Assembly (NCBI GenBank): GCA_013420905.1
Contig: JAAXNY010000012.1
Span: 802,783-866,782 of the forward strand
Reading direction: 5' to 3'
Source: Collybia mongolica
Lineage: Eukaryota; Basidiomycota; Agaricomycetes; Agaricales; Clitocybaceae
Length of the DNA stretch: 64,000 bases
Shown here: in pieces, positions 9,592 to 21,635 of the stretch
How the letters are laid out: every line of letters begins with the position of its first letter
How positions within the stretch are numbered: the first letter of the stretch is position 1
Program-made: the position numbers and the translations under genes
The notes under the pieces: generated by a model
Database searches by the model: none
What the model saw: only the letters and a program-made list of their open reading frames with translations
What the model was told of the DNA's origin: nothing

Positions 9592-11782
9592 TTGAAAATT
9601 GAACGGTCTAATGCGCATCCAACGGCCATAGAAGCAACCGCAGTGCGAGGTCTTGTGAAGATAGTCGAAAAGCAACTGCACTATCTTGAAAGTTCCATTT
9701 CTCTCTCCATTTCAAGCCGTGCGTATGAACTCGGGCAAATTCGTCGTTTCTCGAATCAGATAGCGGAATGGGCACGAGTCCTTGATCAACTTGATCGTTG
9801 CAAAATTGCTCTGGCACCACACAAAAAGCTCCCTGTTGAACTCATCACATATTATCACGTTTATTCCCTGTCATGTAGCCGTTTACCAAGCAGATGGATC
9901 CCCAACCCAACGATACCTGACCCAAATCTAGGGTTCCGGAAGAAACCCCTTATTTATTAACATTGTAGTTTCTAACAGGTTAGTAACATGTTAGTAACAT
10001 GTTAGTTATTAACTCGCTCAAAAGGGTATGTTAAATATTGTTAATAACCAAACTAAAAAACAGTCCCACAGATCGTTTGAATCTATTAACTCCTATTGAT
10101 GATTAACCACTAAGCATCTCCCCACACACTGTTACCTCAGGACTGCATGGTAATGGCATAATCCCACTTTTTATCTGGACAGTTTTGGGCAACTTTAGGT
10201 GATTTTGATCCATGTTTTTCATCTAGCCTCTGAAAGATTATTGGAAAATTATGAAAATCACAATTTTTCTCATATTGCTCTAAGACTACATCCTAACATC
10301 ATCATCATGGCTTCTGTCTCATGCATAGTCTTACAAACTCTAAAAACCTTACTTGACTGATCTTACATATCCAATTTTTGTTAATATGTTCTCAGAGAGT
10401 TCAGGAGAGGTCAATATCACTCAGAAAAAAGTAAAAGGGTCAGATGTAGTGCAGGAAGATGAAGGGGAAGGGCCTAACTGGGATTGGTAGGGGGGAGGGA
10501 TTTTTTAACAATTATTAACAATTATTAACAGTGTTAATAACATTTCTAACAATTTTTAACCTGTTACTAACATGGATGTTAGTAACATGTTATTAACGTC
10601 TGTGAATAACCCCCTTCAAAGCTGCCATGTTAGTAACCTGTTAGTTACTAACCTCAGAGTTTCTTCCCAAACCCTACCCAAATCTGCTCTTCTTGGCGCG
10701 AGATTGCCTTCAATATCCCCCTTCTGTGGGAGATGGTTCTACCACGGATGCAAGGGTGCGATAACCTGTTTAAACTAACCAGCTCGTGGTTTCGACAATC
10801 TGTCCGTCCACGCCTATCATTGATACTGACATATAAAGACTTGATTGGGCACCTGGACTGGGAATGGACACCTTCAAGGGAACTCATTGACGGTGCCGTT
10901 ATTCCCCATTCTCGCCGATTTCAGAAGCTGTCGGTCATTGTTTCGATGGAGGCCTTCAAGGCGCTGGTGGAGCTTCAGCAGGGGTCTTGGGATAACCTTG
11001 AGGTCCTGTTTTTCCGAATTTCATGACAAAGAACAAGCGAGGTATCAGCACCCAACCCCATCATTCGAACTCGCTCCGCGTCTCCGCGAGCTTGGAACAG
11101 ACGTCACCTCAGGCTGCCACATATGGTGTACTTTTCGTGGGCCCAGATCACGAAATTCTACCTCAATGGAACGCTTGACGCAGACATTCATCTGCGAACA
11201 CTATCTCACTGCCCTCTGCTCACAGATCTAATCCTCACCACCATGTACAAAATCGATACTGATATGGAATCCCTTATCGCACAGATTCCGAACTTGCCTT
11301 TGCAGTTCAAGTTCCTCACCATGATCCAGCTGCACTTCTCATGTTCATACCCGTACTCGTTTTTGAGCGCATTACACTTACCAAGTGTCACGAGCGTCCG
11401 TGTTGCCCATCAGGAAGGACTAGATTGGACATCGCCGGGTCTGGTTGAATTTCTCCAACCGATGAAACCAAGCCTCCAGCAATTTGAATCCACGTTCACT
11501 CGTGGACCTCTCACAGTGGTCAATCATTCCATCTTTGACCACATTCCAAGTTTACGTGTGTTAAAACTATCTCAAAATTACCTGATACTAGAGCCCACCT
11601 TAATCAAGACAGGAACAGGGGAATTCCTCCCAAACCTGCGGCAAATTGAGTTCAACGTGGATGAATTGCATCTTGCTCTGGATATGCTGAGAGTGCGCTT
11701 GACGCATGCAGAGTCATCGAATGAGCCGCCTAACTGTTCGGTGGCAACCGTTAAAGCTGCAAGTATTGGCTGTTCATCCTAA
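9592..11782 (+). pseudogene. F-box / leucine-rich repeat protein, broken by a MITE
   Basis: F-box proteins recruit targets to SCF ubiquitin ligases. Here an N-terminal helical region leads to the F-box start (IALAPHKKLPVELI, about 9800-9845). After the inserted element at 9930-10675 the frame resumes with QICSSWREIAFNIPLLWE, the end of the F-box, then IVPHSRRFQKL- and LRR-like segments up to FLPNLRQIEFNVDEL. Removing the insertion and one 10 bp repeat rejoins ...RYLTQ with ICSSW... in frame. Independent frameshifts exist near 9870, 11015 and 11115. The last open part (11123-11782) is 219 codons. It is damaged in at least four places and certainly not functional as one protein. Confidence 0.8.
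9930..10675. mobile_element. MITE with 10 bp target duplication inside the F-box gene
   Basis: ACCCAAATCT occurs at 9920-9929 and again at 10676-10685. Between them the element starts AGGGTTCCGGAAGAAAC and ends with the inverse GTTTCTTCCCAAACCCT (15 of 17 matching). Subterminal regions are filled with GTTAGTAAC, GTTAATAAC and AACATGTTAGT motifs in both orientations. No coding frame is present. A 9-10 bp duplication and long AT-rich subterminal repeats suggest a Mutator-like non-autonomous element. The interrupted F-box reading frame confirms both ends. Confidence 0.88.
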
Positions 11783-12317
11783 AGGCCAGAGGGTGGAGAA
11801 ACCATGAATGACCTACATTTACAAGATGTTACCGTTGAACTTTTTCAGATAGATTAAAGTACATGACAGGTATCTCGAAGCTCGCTGTCGTGTAGCGTGT
11901 TTTTATTTCGGGTGAGATTTGATGAAACAGATATTCCTCGTATATCTAATTTTTCATGAACTGCGTTACCACAAGACTACTAACATTGTCTCTGTATACC
12001 TCATGACAGGAAAACTCAATACCCGAAAGAGCCACCATGAAAGAGTATTTATTGTGGTCTAAATACTGGTCGCTGTGGATACTGTTAAATAGTATAATAC
12101 ATGAAGGAAAGCATTGAGACTGCGTTTCTGCAATGGCGGTGCACCACAATGAAAATGGTAAAGCCTTCGACGCCTAAACCTCTGTCAGCGATGAAGGGGG
12201 TCCTGACAGTCAACGAGGTTAATCGGAGCGAGGAGGCGGTACACCCTGCATGCATGCCAGAGCCGAACCAGGGCCACGTTATCTTCTTTGCAACCCATTC
12301 CTAAGAAGCGCCGTTCA
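11783..12317. other. Intergenic region between convergent genes
   Basis: Lies between the 3' ends of the F-box pseudogene and the membrane-protein gene. I see no gene or repeat in it. Confidence 0.5.
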
Positions 12318-13673
12318 TTATTCAGAATATTGTGGCGGCGGCTCCTCCATTTCCCCTTGCAGGCGTCTATATTCAATATACACGCTTGTCTGTAACATTG
12401 CAGGAGAAGTGTTGGGGTCAGGCGGGCCACGCCGCGGGTCCACTCCCATCTCCCGTAATTCCTGTTCTGCTGCACGAAGCTGACTTTCTAGTTGTGCCCG
12501 CCGAGCTCTACGCGCGGCGTCGCTAGACGTGGAACTGGGATATGGGTTCGTCAATATAGAGTCGCTTCCTATCGCAGTATTGTCCGGTGAGGAGGAGTGT
12601 TCGGAAGATGGAGGCTCGGTGCGAATACCAGGCGCATTGATGGATTGCAGTAGTGATTTCCGATCGTAATTTTTCGAAGACTTCGTAAGCAAGGTTCGAG
12701 TGAAGCTTCTAACATCTCGGGGCACTTCTCCGGTAGAAGGAGTAATGTCTTGTGTATGTAGCGGCAACCCCGGCGATTTCCGTCGAACCTTCTTGTCGCG
12801 GTAGATGTACAACAGTACGATGAGCCCAAGAATCACTGCCAAGCCACCTAGGGTCCCTCCTACGATTGCGCCTAAAGGAGGCTTACGTTCGCTCTCACTA
12901 TCTGTGTTAAGAGCGGGGGCTCCAGAAGGAGTAGTCGTCTCGGGTGGTGATAGTGTGGTGGAAGGGGTGGATTGGACAGTCATTGGGTCGGGAGTATCGT
13001 CGAACCTAAATCAGGTTCGAGGGTGTTTAGTTCGATGTAACAACCTGAATGGTAGAAAACGAACGTGTATATTGCATAATCGAAGTTCAGAAGAAGATGA
13101 TAGTTCACTCCCTCAGTAGTGACTCTCACAGTATGGTCAACGTTAGGTAGTCCCGTTTTGCTGAAAGCCAAGACGTTATATTGGAAATCCTGTGATTTGT
13201 CGGGGATGTGCTGAAAGAAACCTGCATGTAAGCCGTCGAGGGTAAAATTACATTCCATTAAAGTCGTGATGATTCCGCCTGCGATCTGATTTCCTGTAAT
13301 GAAGAAAACATAGATAGCTGTTCCTGCGCACGAAGGATAAACTATGATACATATGATAAGTGGAATAGTGCTCACCTTTGAATGATAAATCAATAGATAA
13401 TGGTCCACTTCCTCCAACCTCTGGTCTAAACGTAGCAGCCTGCCACGTTCCTTTGAAAGCAACAGCTTTGTCAGGCTGAAATCGACATCCCGTACAAGTC
13501 TCTCCGTCCCAAATGCCCGGTGAAGTTGGAAGGAAGATCGGCTTCTGTCCAGTTACTGAATCGCCGAACCTGTCGTCAATGGTTCTGTTCGTTTCTCGAC
13601 CAGCAGCGTGTCTAAGGAGAAGAACAAAGTAAAAAAATAAAGCCCAGGAACCCGTCCCTAGTACGCCGAACAT
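12318..13673 (-). CDS. Single-pass membrane protein with signal peptide, Ser/Thr stalk and PPxY tail
   Basis: Three exons: 13673-13376, 13323-13065, 13005-12318; introns of 52 and 59 bp, phases consistent, 414 aa. The N-terminus is a hydrophobic signal peptide (about residues 1-25). The ectodomain contains the WDGETCTGCRF and TAIYVFFI..TTLMECNFTLDG patterns seen in many agaricomycete surface proteins, probably a beta-sandwich. A Ser/Thr/Pro stalk leads to a Gly-rich transmembrane helix (about 231-254), a basic stop-transfer RDKKVRRK, and a cytosolic tail ending in PPPQYSE, a PPxY motif of the type bound by WW domains of Nedd4/Rsp5 ubiquitin ligases. The ligand is unknown. Convergent with the F-box pseudogene. 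Confidence 0.85.
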
Positions 13674-15772
13674 GAAAAATGCGAAGGCGCTCAGAAAGTG
13701 TTACGAATAGAGCGGGTAGATTTCCCATAGTAAAGTGGGATCGTGGCAGTGCTTGACCGCAAATTTGGTCAGCATCCGGATATAGTTGTAAGGAGTATAT
13801 GTATACGTCATGAAGGTCGTGATGCAACAGATTGATCCCTTCAGGAGTTGTACCATCAGAATCTGATGGAATAGCCAATGATTCTGTCCGCTGTCTGCGA
13901 CAGTCTACTCAAGTACTTTTTGCAATCATGTTTTGAGGTTCAGCCCAAAAGAACAAAGTCATCGGGTAAGAGGCAATATCTTCTGCGTCAATAGGTGGTA
14001 TCAAGCTGTATCAAGCCAGAACAAATTAATGCTTAGTTAAAAACAGGGACATGAGCCGATGTCAAAGATATTGAGAATCTATCATTTCTTTCCCTGATGA
14101 TATCAGGCGACCCAAAATGCCTTATATTTAGATCAATGATCATTTCGGGCAGTGGCTTGCTCCCACACCGCACAATCACAACAAAGTTCTCATTACACTA
14201 ATGCAACACTCCCTATAGTATCAGGAGGCGTCGCTGACAGTTGGGCTGCAAGGTCTGGAACGTCGGACTAACAGAACCAGGGCGTAAACCTATTCTCTAA
14301 TAACACCGCGATGAATTGAGGGCGGTGCTATATCAGGTCGGATAACACGCGGAGGGGTCAGAAGACGGGGGAATATACGTATATGGGGGCATCAACATTT
14401 GATATGGAACTTTGCTGGGACGAGGGGGTGGGTCCAACGGGCGGGCAAAGGTACAAACCCTTATGTGCATTGTGAGAGATAAAGGGAGATGCGCACGGGG
14501 AACACCCGACATGCGCTCCCTCGGCGCTCTTGATCCATGACGAGGATAAGGAAGTGACATTTTTCGGTGAGGATTAGTTAGACGAAGCGCAGGGAATGGG
14601 CAGAGTCCATAACGCTAACAAAACGTGCCTGCCGGATGAGATAGGATGGGGCGTATCCGCACAAAAACTGATTGAGGTATCGAGGTTGAACCGGAAAAAG
14701 TAGGGATGATGGAATAGTTGTGAAAAGGTAATGTCGACGTGGTCAAAGACGCACTATGAATCTGAGTTTAAGCGGAGGGAGCGCTCCCTGTCATGCCAAA
14801 AGGTCCATGCAAGCCTCCTGGTCACTGGAGGTCTATTCCTGGAAATAAAAGACTTCTTTAGGGAAGCGTGAGGTTGACAAGGCGTAAGGTGAACGAACTG
14901 TCTGTTCAGAATGCCACGCTCCTCCACTGGATGCTTGAAATAGTCTCTCCGTGCCCATGCCCGTCCACTCGGGGTTCATATGCCAAATCCTACCCTAGAT
15001 ATTAGGGATTGTACTCATAAAGGTGCTCCCAACCGCTCCCAACCGGGCACATCACTGGGTGGTAAGGCGTTGCGAAAAGGCCCTTCGCATAGTCAAGCCT
15101 AGCGTGTGTGTATTTCCAGGTAGAGCTAACCAGGCCTCCATGTCATCGTCGCTTGAGTCGGCATAGGATGAAACGGCTTCAAAACCCTTATTATGATATC
15201 AACACTCTCAGCCTCCCCAAAGTGTCATAAAAGTGCTCACTTAAGTTTTTGACTCCCAACACGACGTATAATACGCCATGAGTATGTGACAAAATCCCGA
15301 GGCCGGGGCGGAACGTTGGTAATTTGACTCGACACGAAACAAGCGACGATGAGGAAACCAAGAAGATTCGAGAAACATGGAAATTTCTTCAAAAATTTAC
15401 GTAATGATCAGTTAGATCAACTGTAAGGCCGGAGTCCGAATCACTGTAACCGTTCGCACCACAATAGGTTCAGATAAGTTCAGACACCTTCATCTGATAT
15501 CCACGGAAAATTAATGCTGCTAGAGACCTTGAATGAGTTATTCTCAACACTGGCGATGAAACATAAGCAGAACCATGATACCCGATATTTATATTCCAAC
15601 TTTCCGCTCAATATCTCTCGTTCGCCAGTAGCTACGCCCATTCATCACCTCCTTGAAATTACAAAACCTCATCTATCCCGGAGACTGAGGATCCGATGGA
15701 GCCGATAGAGACTAAAGTCCATAAAAACCTATTCGTTTAGGCCAAAGGTTTCCCGATAAAGTTTCTCCCGTT
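13674..15772. other. 2.1 kb intergenic region, no gene seen
   Basis: Balanced base composition with only short frames on both strands. The minus-strand part next to 13673 should hold the promoter of the membrane-protein gene. No repeat or recognisable relic was found. Confidence 0.5.
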
Positions 15773-16429
15773 CTACGCCCACCGTCTTCCTTCTTCCAGG
15801 CGTGCGAGATCAGGCATAGCATCAAATGCGTTTTCTCCGTATGTCATGCGCTGCGAAATTTCGCTCAAAGTCACCCGTGACTGTGCCCTCGACAAATCGG
15901 AATAAGTCGGTGGTGATTGGCTTTGTGTCGTTTCCGGATAGGAGGGCAGAGTTGTAGCAGTGTACACTGAGTCGGGATATTTCGGTTATAAAGGGGGTGC
16001 GTGGTGTATAGTACTGACAGGCCAATTAGTTCTAGACTGCCGTGGAGATCTCTCGATCGTTTCTATCTCTGATCTGGTCGAAACGTTTGTTGAATGTTGT
16101 GAAGCACGCGCGGGTTGAGGGCTTCGATTGGGGGTGGAGTCCGTGCGCGTTTGGCCAGCTGTAATTTGTTGTCTCGGAGATTCAAGCAAGATAGATGCTC
16201 TCTCCCGCTTTATGATTATTACACTCGCGTCGAGAATTTCTGCAGGTGAGTGTAAGCTGTTTGACGCGCTCTCCGTTGATCCACGACTGTCTGGTACGTT
16301 TCCAAATTCCGTTTCACCCCCCTCCGATGCCTTTTTTAGCTGGCGAAGGCGGATGAAGAACAGAATGATGAGTATGAGAAATACGGCCAAAATGGCAATA
16401 AGAAGAGCGGTGTTTGACGCTGATTCCAT
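15773..16429 (-). pseudogene. Membrane protein C-terminal part with one internal stop
   Basis: From the ATG at 16429 a hydrophobic helix (ALLIAILAVFLILIILFFI) is followed by a long Ser/Arg/Thr-rich cytosolic tail. An in-frame TAA (15986-15988, codon 148) interrupts it, after which the same frame stays open for 70 more codons with a PPTY motif (SQSPPTYSDL), like the tail of the gene at 12318. The frame is open a few codons upstream of the ATG and a CAG acceptor lies there, so the ectodomain exons may once have stood upstream; I find no clear remains. Either a pseudogene, or a short product ending at the TAA. Confidence 0.6.
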
Positions 16430-17527
16430 TGTTGTCAATGGTGCAATCCAAACTGGAAATGTGGCACCGCGGAAGATGTGGACTCAGCTTTCAGGCTATA
16501 AAGTCTTGAGGATAGGCCCCTGCATAGTAATCAACACTCAACGGTGACACAAGCAATGTGATAAACACTCTTACACGGGGTGAAATTTGGGAAGAAGAAC
16601 ATTTGCTGTTCCTGTGAGTTGTGAACCTTTATACTAGGTCATTAAGCCTAACTTATTCACCGAAACCCGAGCATAATTGAGGGTGAAGATATCCTACATC
16701 CAATCTAAGAAACGAAAGCATCATGATCAACACAACCATCAATCTTCCTATTGCAGTGCAAGCGCAGCGATTGGTCCGCATCACTATTAAGAAACATCAG
16801 AATAAAACTAGACGACATAGTATGCTCCGAGTTACCAAGTATAATGGAAAGACCATTGAAGGATCCGGAGGACATCGTTGTTATGACCAAGATAAAAAGT
16901 GGCTTTCGCGGACGAGGACGAATTTGGGACGAACTATGGATCTTATGTTAATGTTATTACTATCAAGATTGATTCGATAGCTTATGATTTTTGATGAAGT
17001 TATGCCCTAACACTGGAAAGGGCTTTCATCGTTCGTCACGCCACCATCAGGTGCAAGTTGCGTCTAGCTCGGACGCGCACATGTTTAGCATTTACTAGAA
17101 ATCGGCCTCTCAGAACTAAGGAGGAAATGGACAAACCATCCTAAAGTGTTCGTTTCTGTATTAAAACTGGAGTTTTCTCCTTAAAAGAATTCGCCTTCGT
17201 CTCTGTAGGACGAGTCTGCTGAAAATAGATTGGCGCCCAGGACTAGTAGGAGTACGGGCCGGATCCGGTGTCACGTGCTAATTCGCCCGCCCTGAACTGT
17301 GCAGCCATTCCGCATCAATCGCAGGGATGAACTTGAACCAGCGCTTGTCAAAGTTCCGTTAGAGAGAAGTTGTAAGTTTTTAGATTTTTGTCTAGGTCTG
17401 GCTGATTCAGAATGACTGAGTCTTGTTTTGCTGTGGAATATCCACATAGTGCTCTAGCCGCTTCCTTGTTTCCCGAATCTACCTTGGAACCCCCTAACGA
17501 CGTCAGAGCGTCACCTTTTCGTGTTCA
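16430..17527. other. Intergenic region
   Basis: Only short frames. It may contain decayed ectodomain exons of the membrane-protein pseudogene at 15773, but nothing can be aligned by eye. Confidence 0.4.
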
Positions 17528-18869
17528 ATGGCCGGGGAACGACTCAAGGTGATTTATGAGCTCCAAAACCTCTTGTGTAGAACATGTATCGTGGGGGATA
17601 TCTGCCAGTGCCGCCTATTACCAAGTGAATCCGTGACAATCTGGCAGTGGAATTGGTACGCTCTTTACCTTTTGAAACTCTTGAAAGCTTTACATCGTCT
17701 CGTTATTATCCGGCTCTCCGAATTCCCGAACTAGTCTGCTCCTATCTGCGTCATCTCTTCAGGGGTTTCCATCTCGGATGCGTATCTTATAGGGAAAACA
17801 AACCCGTCGACCTTCCTATTTTTCCTTGGTCCCGACTCACAATCTTGTGTCTTACTGGGGAACTCGCCTGCGTCAGCATTCTCAAGACCTCGGCACAACA
17901 CACAGGACCTTCAATCCATCATTCATACCCTTCCCTGTGCCATTTTCTGAAACATCACTTTGGTGGTCGCTTTTAGGATCATTGTCGATACTCGTCTCTC
18001 CCAATTTATACAGCATGTTGTCAATTTTCGTGCGCTTGTGTCTGATTATGGTGAAGAATCGTATCAATACTTAGTTCAATCTACCAAATCCATCTCAACC
18101 ACGTTTCGCCCATAAATTGGCGAGAGCTTTCTGTCCACCGTTCCACTTTCAACAGAATTGGCCCTCCTTCGAGGATATAGCTCGAGTACGTTTACACCAT
18201 CAAAGATTAGAAGTAGGGGCCTCCTTCAGCAAATTGATGTTTGCAGTTCAGGATACAGAGAGCGATTCTAGAGGCACGGATATGGGGCAAATCAAGCTTG
18301 ACATTATCCTCCGAAAACCCTACCTTCATCATTAACACTGCGGCGGTGTTTGCTTTCGTTTCGATTTCAGTGTTTCAGGGGGAGTCAAAGAACAGATCCC
18401 AAATGCCACACCCGTTTCTAGTCCATTGGGGCATACAATATCTCCATATGATTCACACACGATAATATGAGCGAAACACATCACAGTATCAGCATCACGT
18501 TATAGAAAGCTCCAAGGGCACAGTTATGACACGACAGTCTGATAAACACGTAAGGTAGATGGAAGCAGCGACCTCTTTGCCTTGTGGGAGCCCTGTCCTT
18601 CTTTGGTGCCAGGACAGGAGTGTACTTTCCCTCACAAAAAAATGTTGGGTTCAGTGCGGCGTAGTTACCGTCAATATAGACGACAGACATGGCATGAACA
18701 TAGATATCCCCGATTGGCCGTTAGGCCCACACCCATGCCAACGCCCCATGAAACAGACTCTAATCTCATGTGGAACAAGGTCGTTCCAGCCGTAAGTCGG
18801 CTGCGACGGCCTTTTTGCTCGGTAGATAGTATATTTGTGGGTTCCGATGTCCTAAAATTACGTTCATAG
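17528..18869 (+). pseudogene. Possible F-box/LRR relic
   Basis: Fragments in several frames recall the other F-box genes of the window: LPFETLESFTSS followed by LPIFPWSRLTILCLTGELA (about 17665-17880), the usual style of the leucine-rich part in agaric F-box proteins. The F-box itself is not recognisable and frames change repeatedly. Low confidence; a decayed duplicate is the best explanation. Confidence 0.35.
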
Positions 18870-19606
18870 AATTTTATTGTTCACGACTAAGTATAGGTAT
18901 ACAATGTCGCGTAGAATGCTATATAACAGAATCTTAAATGAGTTGGCGAGTAATTTGTTGTTCGATAAGATTATACCTAGAGTGGTGGCTTGGTGAGAAA
19001 CAATTCATTAGTACTCAGACAATTTTATACACGCCGCTGTCAACTTCATAACGTACTACATACAATGTCCCATTGCTTACAGTATTTCTTACTTGGCGTA
19101 GTCATAGGTAGGGATTCAAGGGAGACTTCCGCGATGACATCTTCCATGTAATCACCATATATCGCCCCTTGGTAAGCAGCTCATTCACCTTACGATCTTT
19201 CTAAGAAATCGCACTCGTGGGCCGACCACCACTTGCGGAAGGAGTGACAGAAATAAGTCTCATGCCATCGCCTATTTTCACTGAGTAACAAACAAGGACT
19301 TCCTAGATAAAGTAAGATAGAGAAGTAAATGCGATATGGTACATCCGATTTAAATGGAGAGCAATGCGTGGTCGACAGGGAGGTATAAATGTATGTGCAG
19401 GGAGAGCAGTGTGGGATGGTGGGCCCCGGGTTTCAGCAAAAGAAATCGATGTAATTAGGGATATATGAACAGTCCGTTTGATCGGCCTACCTGTCCAACG
19501 CAGAGCACGACATTTAGCACGTCGACGAAGTGGAAGACATGAAATGGCCTGATGGAATGGTGGACATAGTTTCCGTCGGGCGTCGACAGAGCCGGAGGGG
19601 TCAATA
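18870..19606. other. 3' flank of the Galpha gene
   Basis: AT-rich, no gene seen. The part next to 19606 should hold the 3' untranslated region and polyadenylation site of the Galpha gene. Confidence 0.5.
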
Positions 19607-21635
19607 TCAGACGAAGTCTGCATTTTTGAGGTGTTCTCTAAGAATACTATCTCGAACTATCCGTTTATTTGATAAGCGATCGGAGTATGACGGCACAAGG
19701 GGATGAGGGTACCTGTTCTCAATGTCGTCGCAGTCGCTTTTGTGTCCTACGAGAGAAAGGCACAGTCAGCTACTAAGTTTATCAAATGTAAGAGTCGCCT
19801 CACTGTAACAGACGTCCCATAAAAATAGCTCACGCGAGGTTCGGGTGAGCAGCTCTTCAATATGTCCTTGAACTTCTCCTTCAAATCTGGGAACGGTTAA
19901 TTTCCCTGAACTAAAAAATTTGAATCGACCACTTACATTTAAGGACCGTAGGGGCCTCGTTTAATCTGTCTCCATAACTCGGCAGAAAGTCACGAACCAT
20001 GACGCCACTGCGCAGCTTGCGCTTGAGAATATCGCATTTGTTAAGGAAGAGAATCATGGTCGTCTTCCGAAGAAGCTTTGAGGAACATATTGCCTTCCAG
20101 AGCAGGAAGGAATCTTCGAGTCGGTTGACATTTGGGTCTTCGAGTAGACGTTCGTCGAAGCATGAGATAGCTAAACGGAAAGAGAGGTCCAATGAATAGT
20201 CGAAAGATAAACTGATATGGAGAACAATTACGGGCAACTGGTTGGGAAAGTAGATGAGAAAGGGTCGTGGAGGATGGATGCGGTTACTAACGGAAAATAA
20301 TAGCGTTGACTGTGTCGAAGAATGGTAACCATGCGTGTCGCTGTTCGTTTAATTAGCGTAGGCGTCGGGGCATCAACCTGGTAACGTACTAGGGTGCGTG
20401 CGCCGCCTACATCATATAATAACCACTCATTTCCGAAATTCGCACCGCCGACGCCTGATTATAAGTAATGGGATGGTTCAACAAGGATTAACTGCTCACC
20501 ACCTAAGAATGAGTTCCCCGTGTTATTATTATTATCGAACTGTATTCGGTATTCCTGGACGCCGAGTGTCCGTAGTCGTGCACGGACAACGTCATCATCC
20601 GAGGGTTCGTATTCCCTCGTTGCGATACGATCCAGATCATTTAGGAAGCTGAAGATGCGATTAGCAGGGTCTCCACAACGAAATACCACGAGTTACTTAC
20701 AACCCAGCCGAGTCTTCCAACCGTATCCTTTTATTAGCCAACACCGTCTGGACCACCTCATCTGACCACAGCAGTTTAATGTCTTCCTTACAACTTGAGA
20801 TCACTTCAGTGGCCTCATCGACGACCGCCTCTTTTTCATCCCCGCCTAGGATAGGCTGGGGTGCGCCGTGTTTCATCGCCTTCACTAGTGCGGCCGGGTT
20901 CTCGAGTGCGCTCTTCCAGCCCCGAACACAAAACTCCTTCGGCCGCCCTCCAGGCGTTTCTCGCTCGTCCAACACGCCCGCATCCTCATCCGTCACCTCA
21001 TCCGACCCTGCACCTAAGCGTCGCTTCAAGTCCGCCTCGACACGTCGCAATGGCCCAAGGCGTAACCTGAGCAGTTGATGCTTCTCGGTAAGTGCAGAAC
21101 TCGACCGCGGTAAAAACATAGCCGAGTCGGTGGAGTCTCGGTTGGAGTCATACTCTACGGCGGTTCCTTCGATCTCGGCTTGAAGAATTTCGACTATGAT
21201 GTTGATAGATCGGATAAGATTCAGCTGGATCACTGAGCGCCAAGATGCACGCTCTTTCTTCCATGCTGCGCGCGCATATTTCATGCGGAAGTCTGCCAGA
21301 GCATTATTAGTTGTGAAGGAGGATGGAGGCGGTAAGACATACTTTTTAAAGTAGTAGATTTCCCTGCAATGATGGTTCGGAAATCAATTTAACGATGGCG
21401 AGGAAGGGAGACTAGGTAAGGGCATACCGCTCTCCGACTGTCCCAGTAACAATACTTTGACAGTTCCACGATGCTTCTTCAGGAATGCCTTCTCCGCCTT
21501 GATTTCCTCGTCGATCCTGTCACTAACCCTTTGTGCCTCAAGCTCCCTCCGCTCTCTTGCCAACTTCTCTTCCGGCGTCTCGTCCGGTGGAGGCGCAGTG
21601 AAGATCGCAAACGGGTCCTGTTCGATTCCGACCAT
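19607..21635 (-). CDS. Heterotrimeric G protein alpha subunit (expanded basidiomycete type)
   Basis: GTP-binding switch coupling membrane receptors to effectors such as cAMP or pheromone pathways. Ten exons give 485 aa: 21635-21428, 21363-21343, 21292-20701, 20648-20500, 20454-20378, 20340-20292, 20170-19937, 19886-19804, 19746-19713, 19617-19607; all phases fit. Motifs: P-loop GQSESGKST (about 63-71), switch I RARLRTLG (about 297-304), DVGGAR (about 338-343), NKCD (409-412), and SVTDTKATATT near the C-terminus. Between P-loop and switch I lies an unusually long helical domain of about 200 residues with an acidic insert. Odd points: the catalytic Gln of DVGGQ is Ala, no Met-Gly myristoylation start (MVGIEQ), and the C-terminus is short (LRTDFV). 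A divergent Galpha family member rather than a classical Gpa. Confidence 0.9.

Noticed and set aside
12318..13119. Plus-strand open frames across the membrane-protein gene
   Set aside because: They are shadows of the minus-strand exons and break the clear signal-peptide to PPxY protein.
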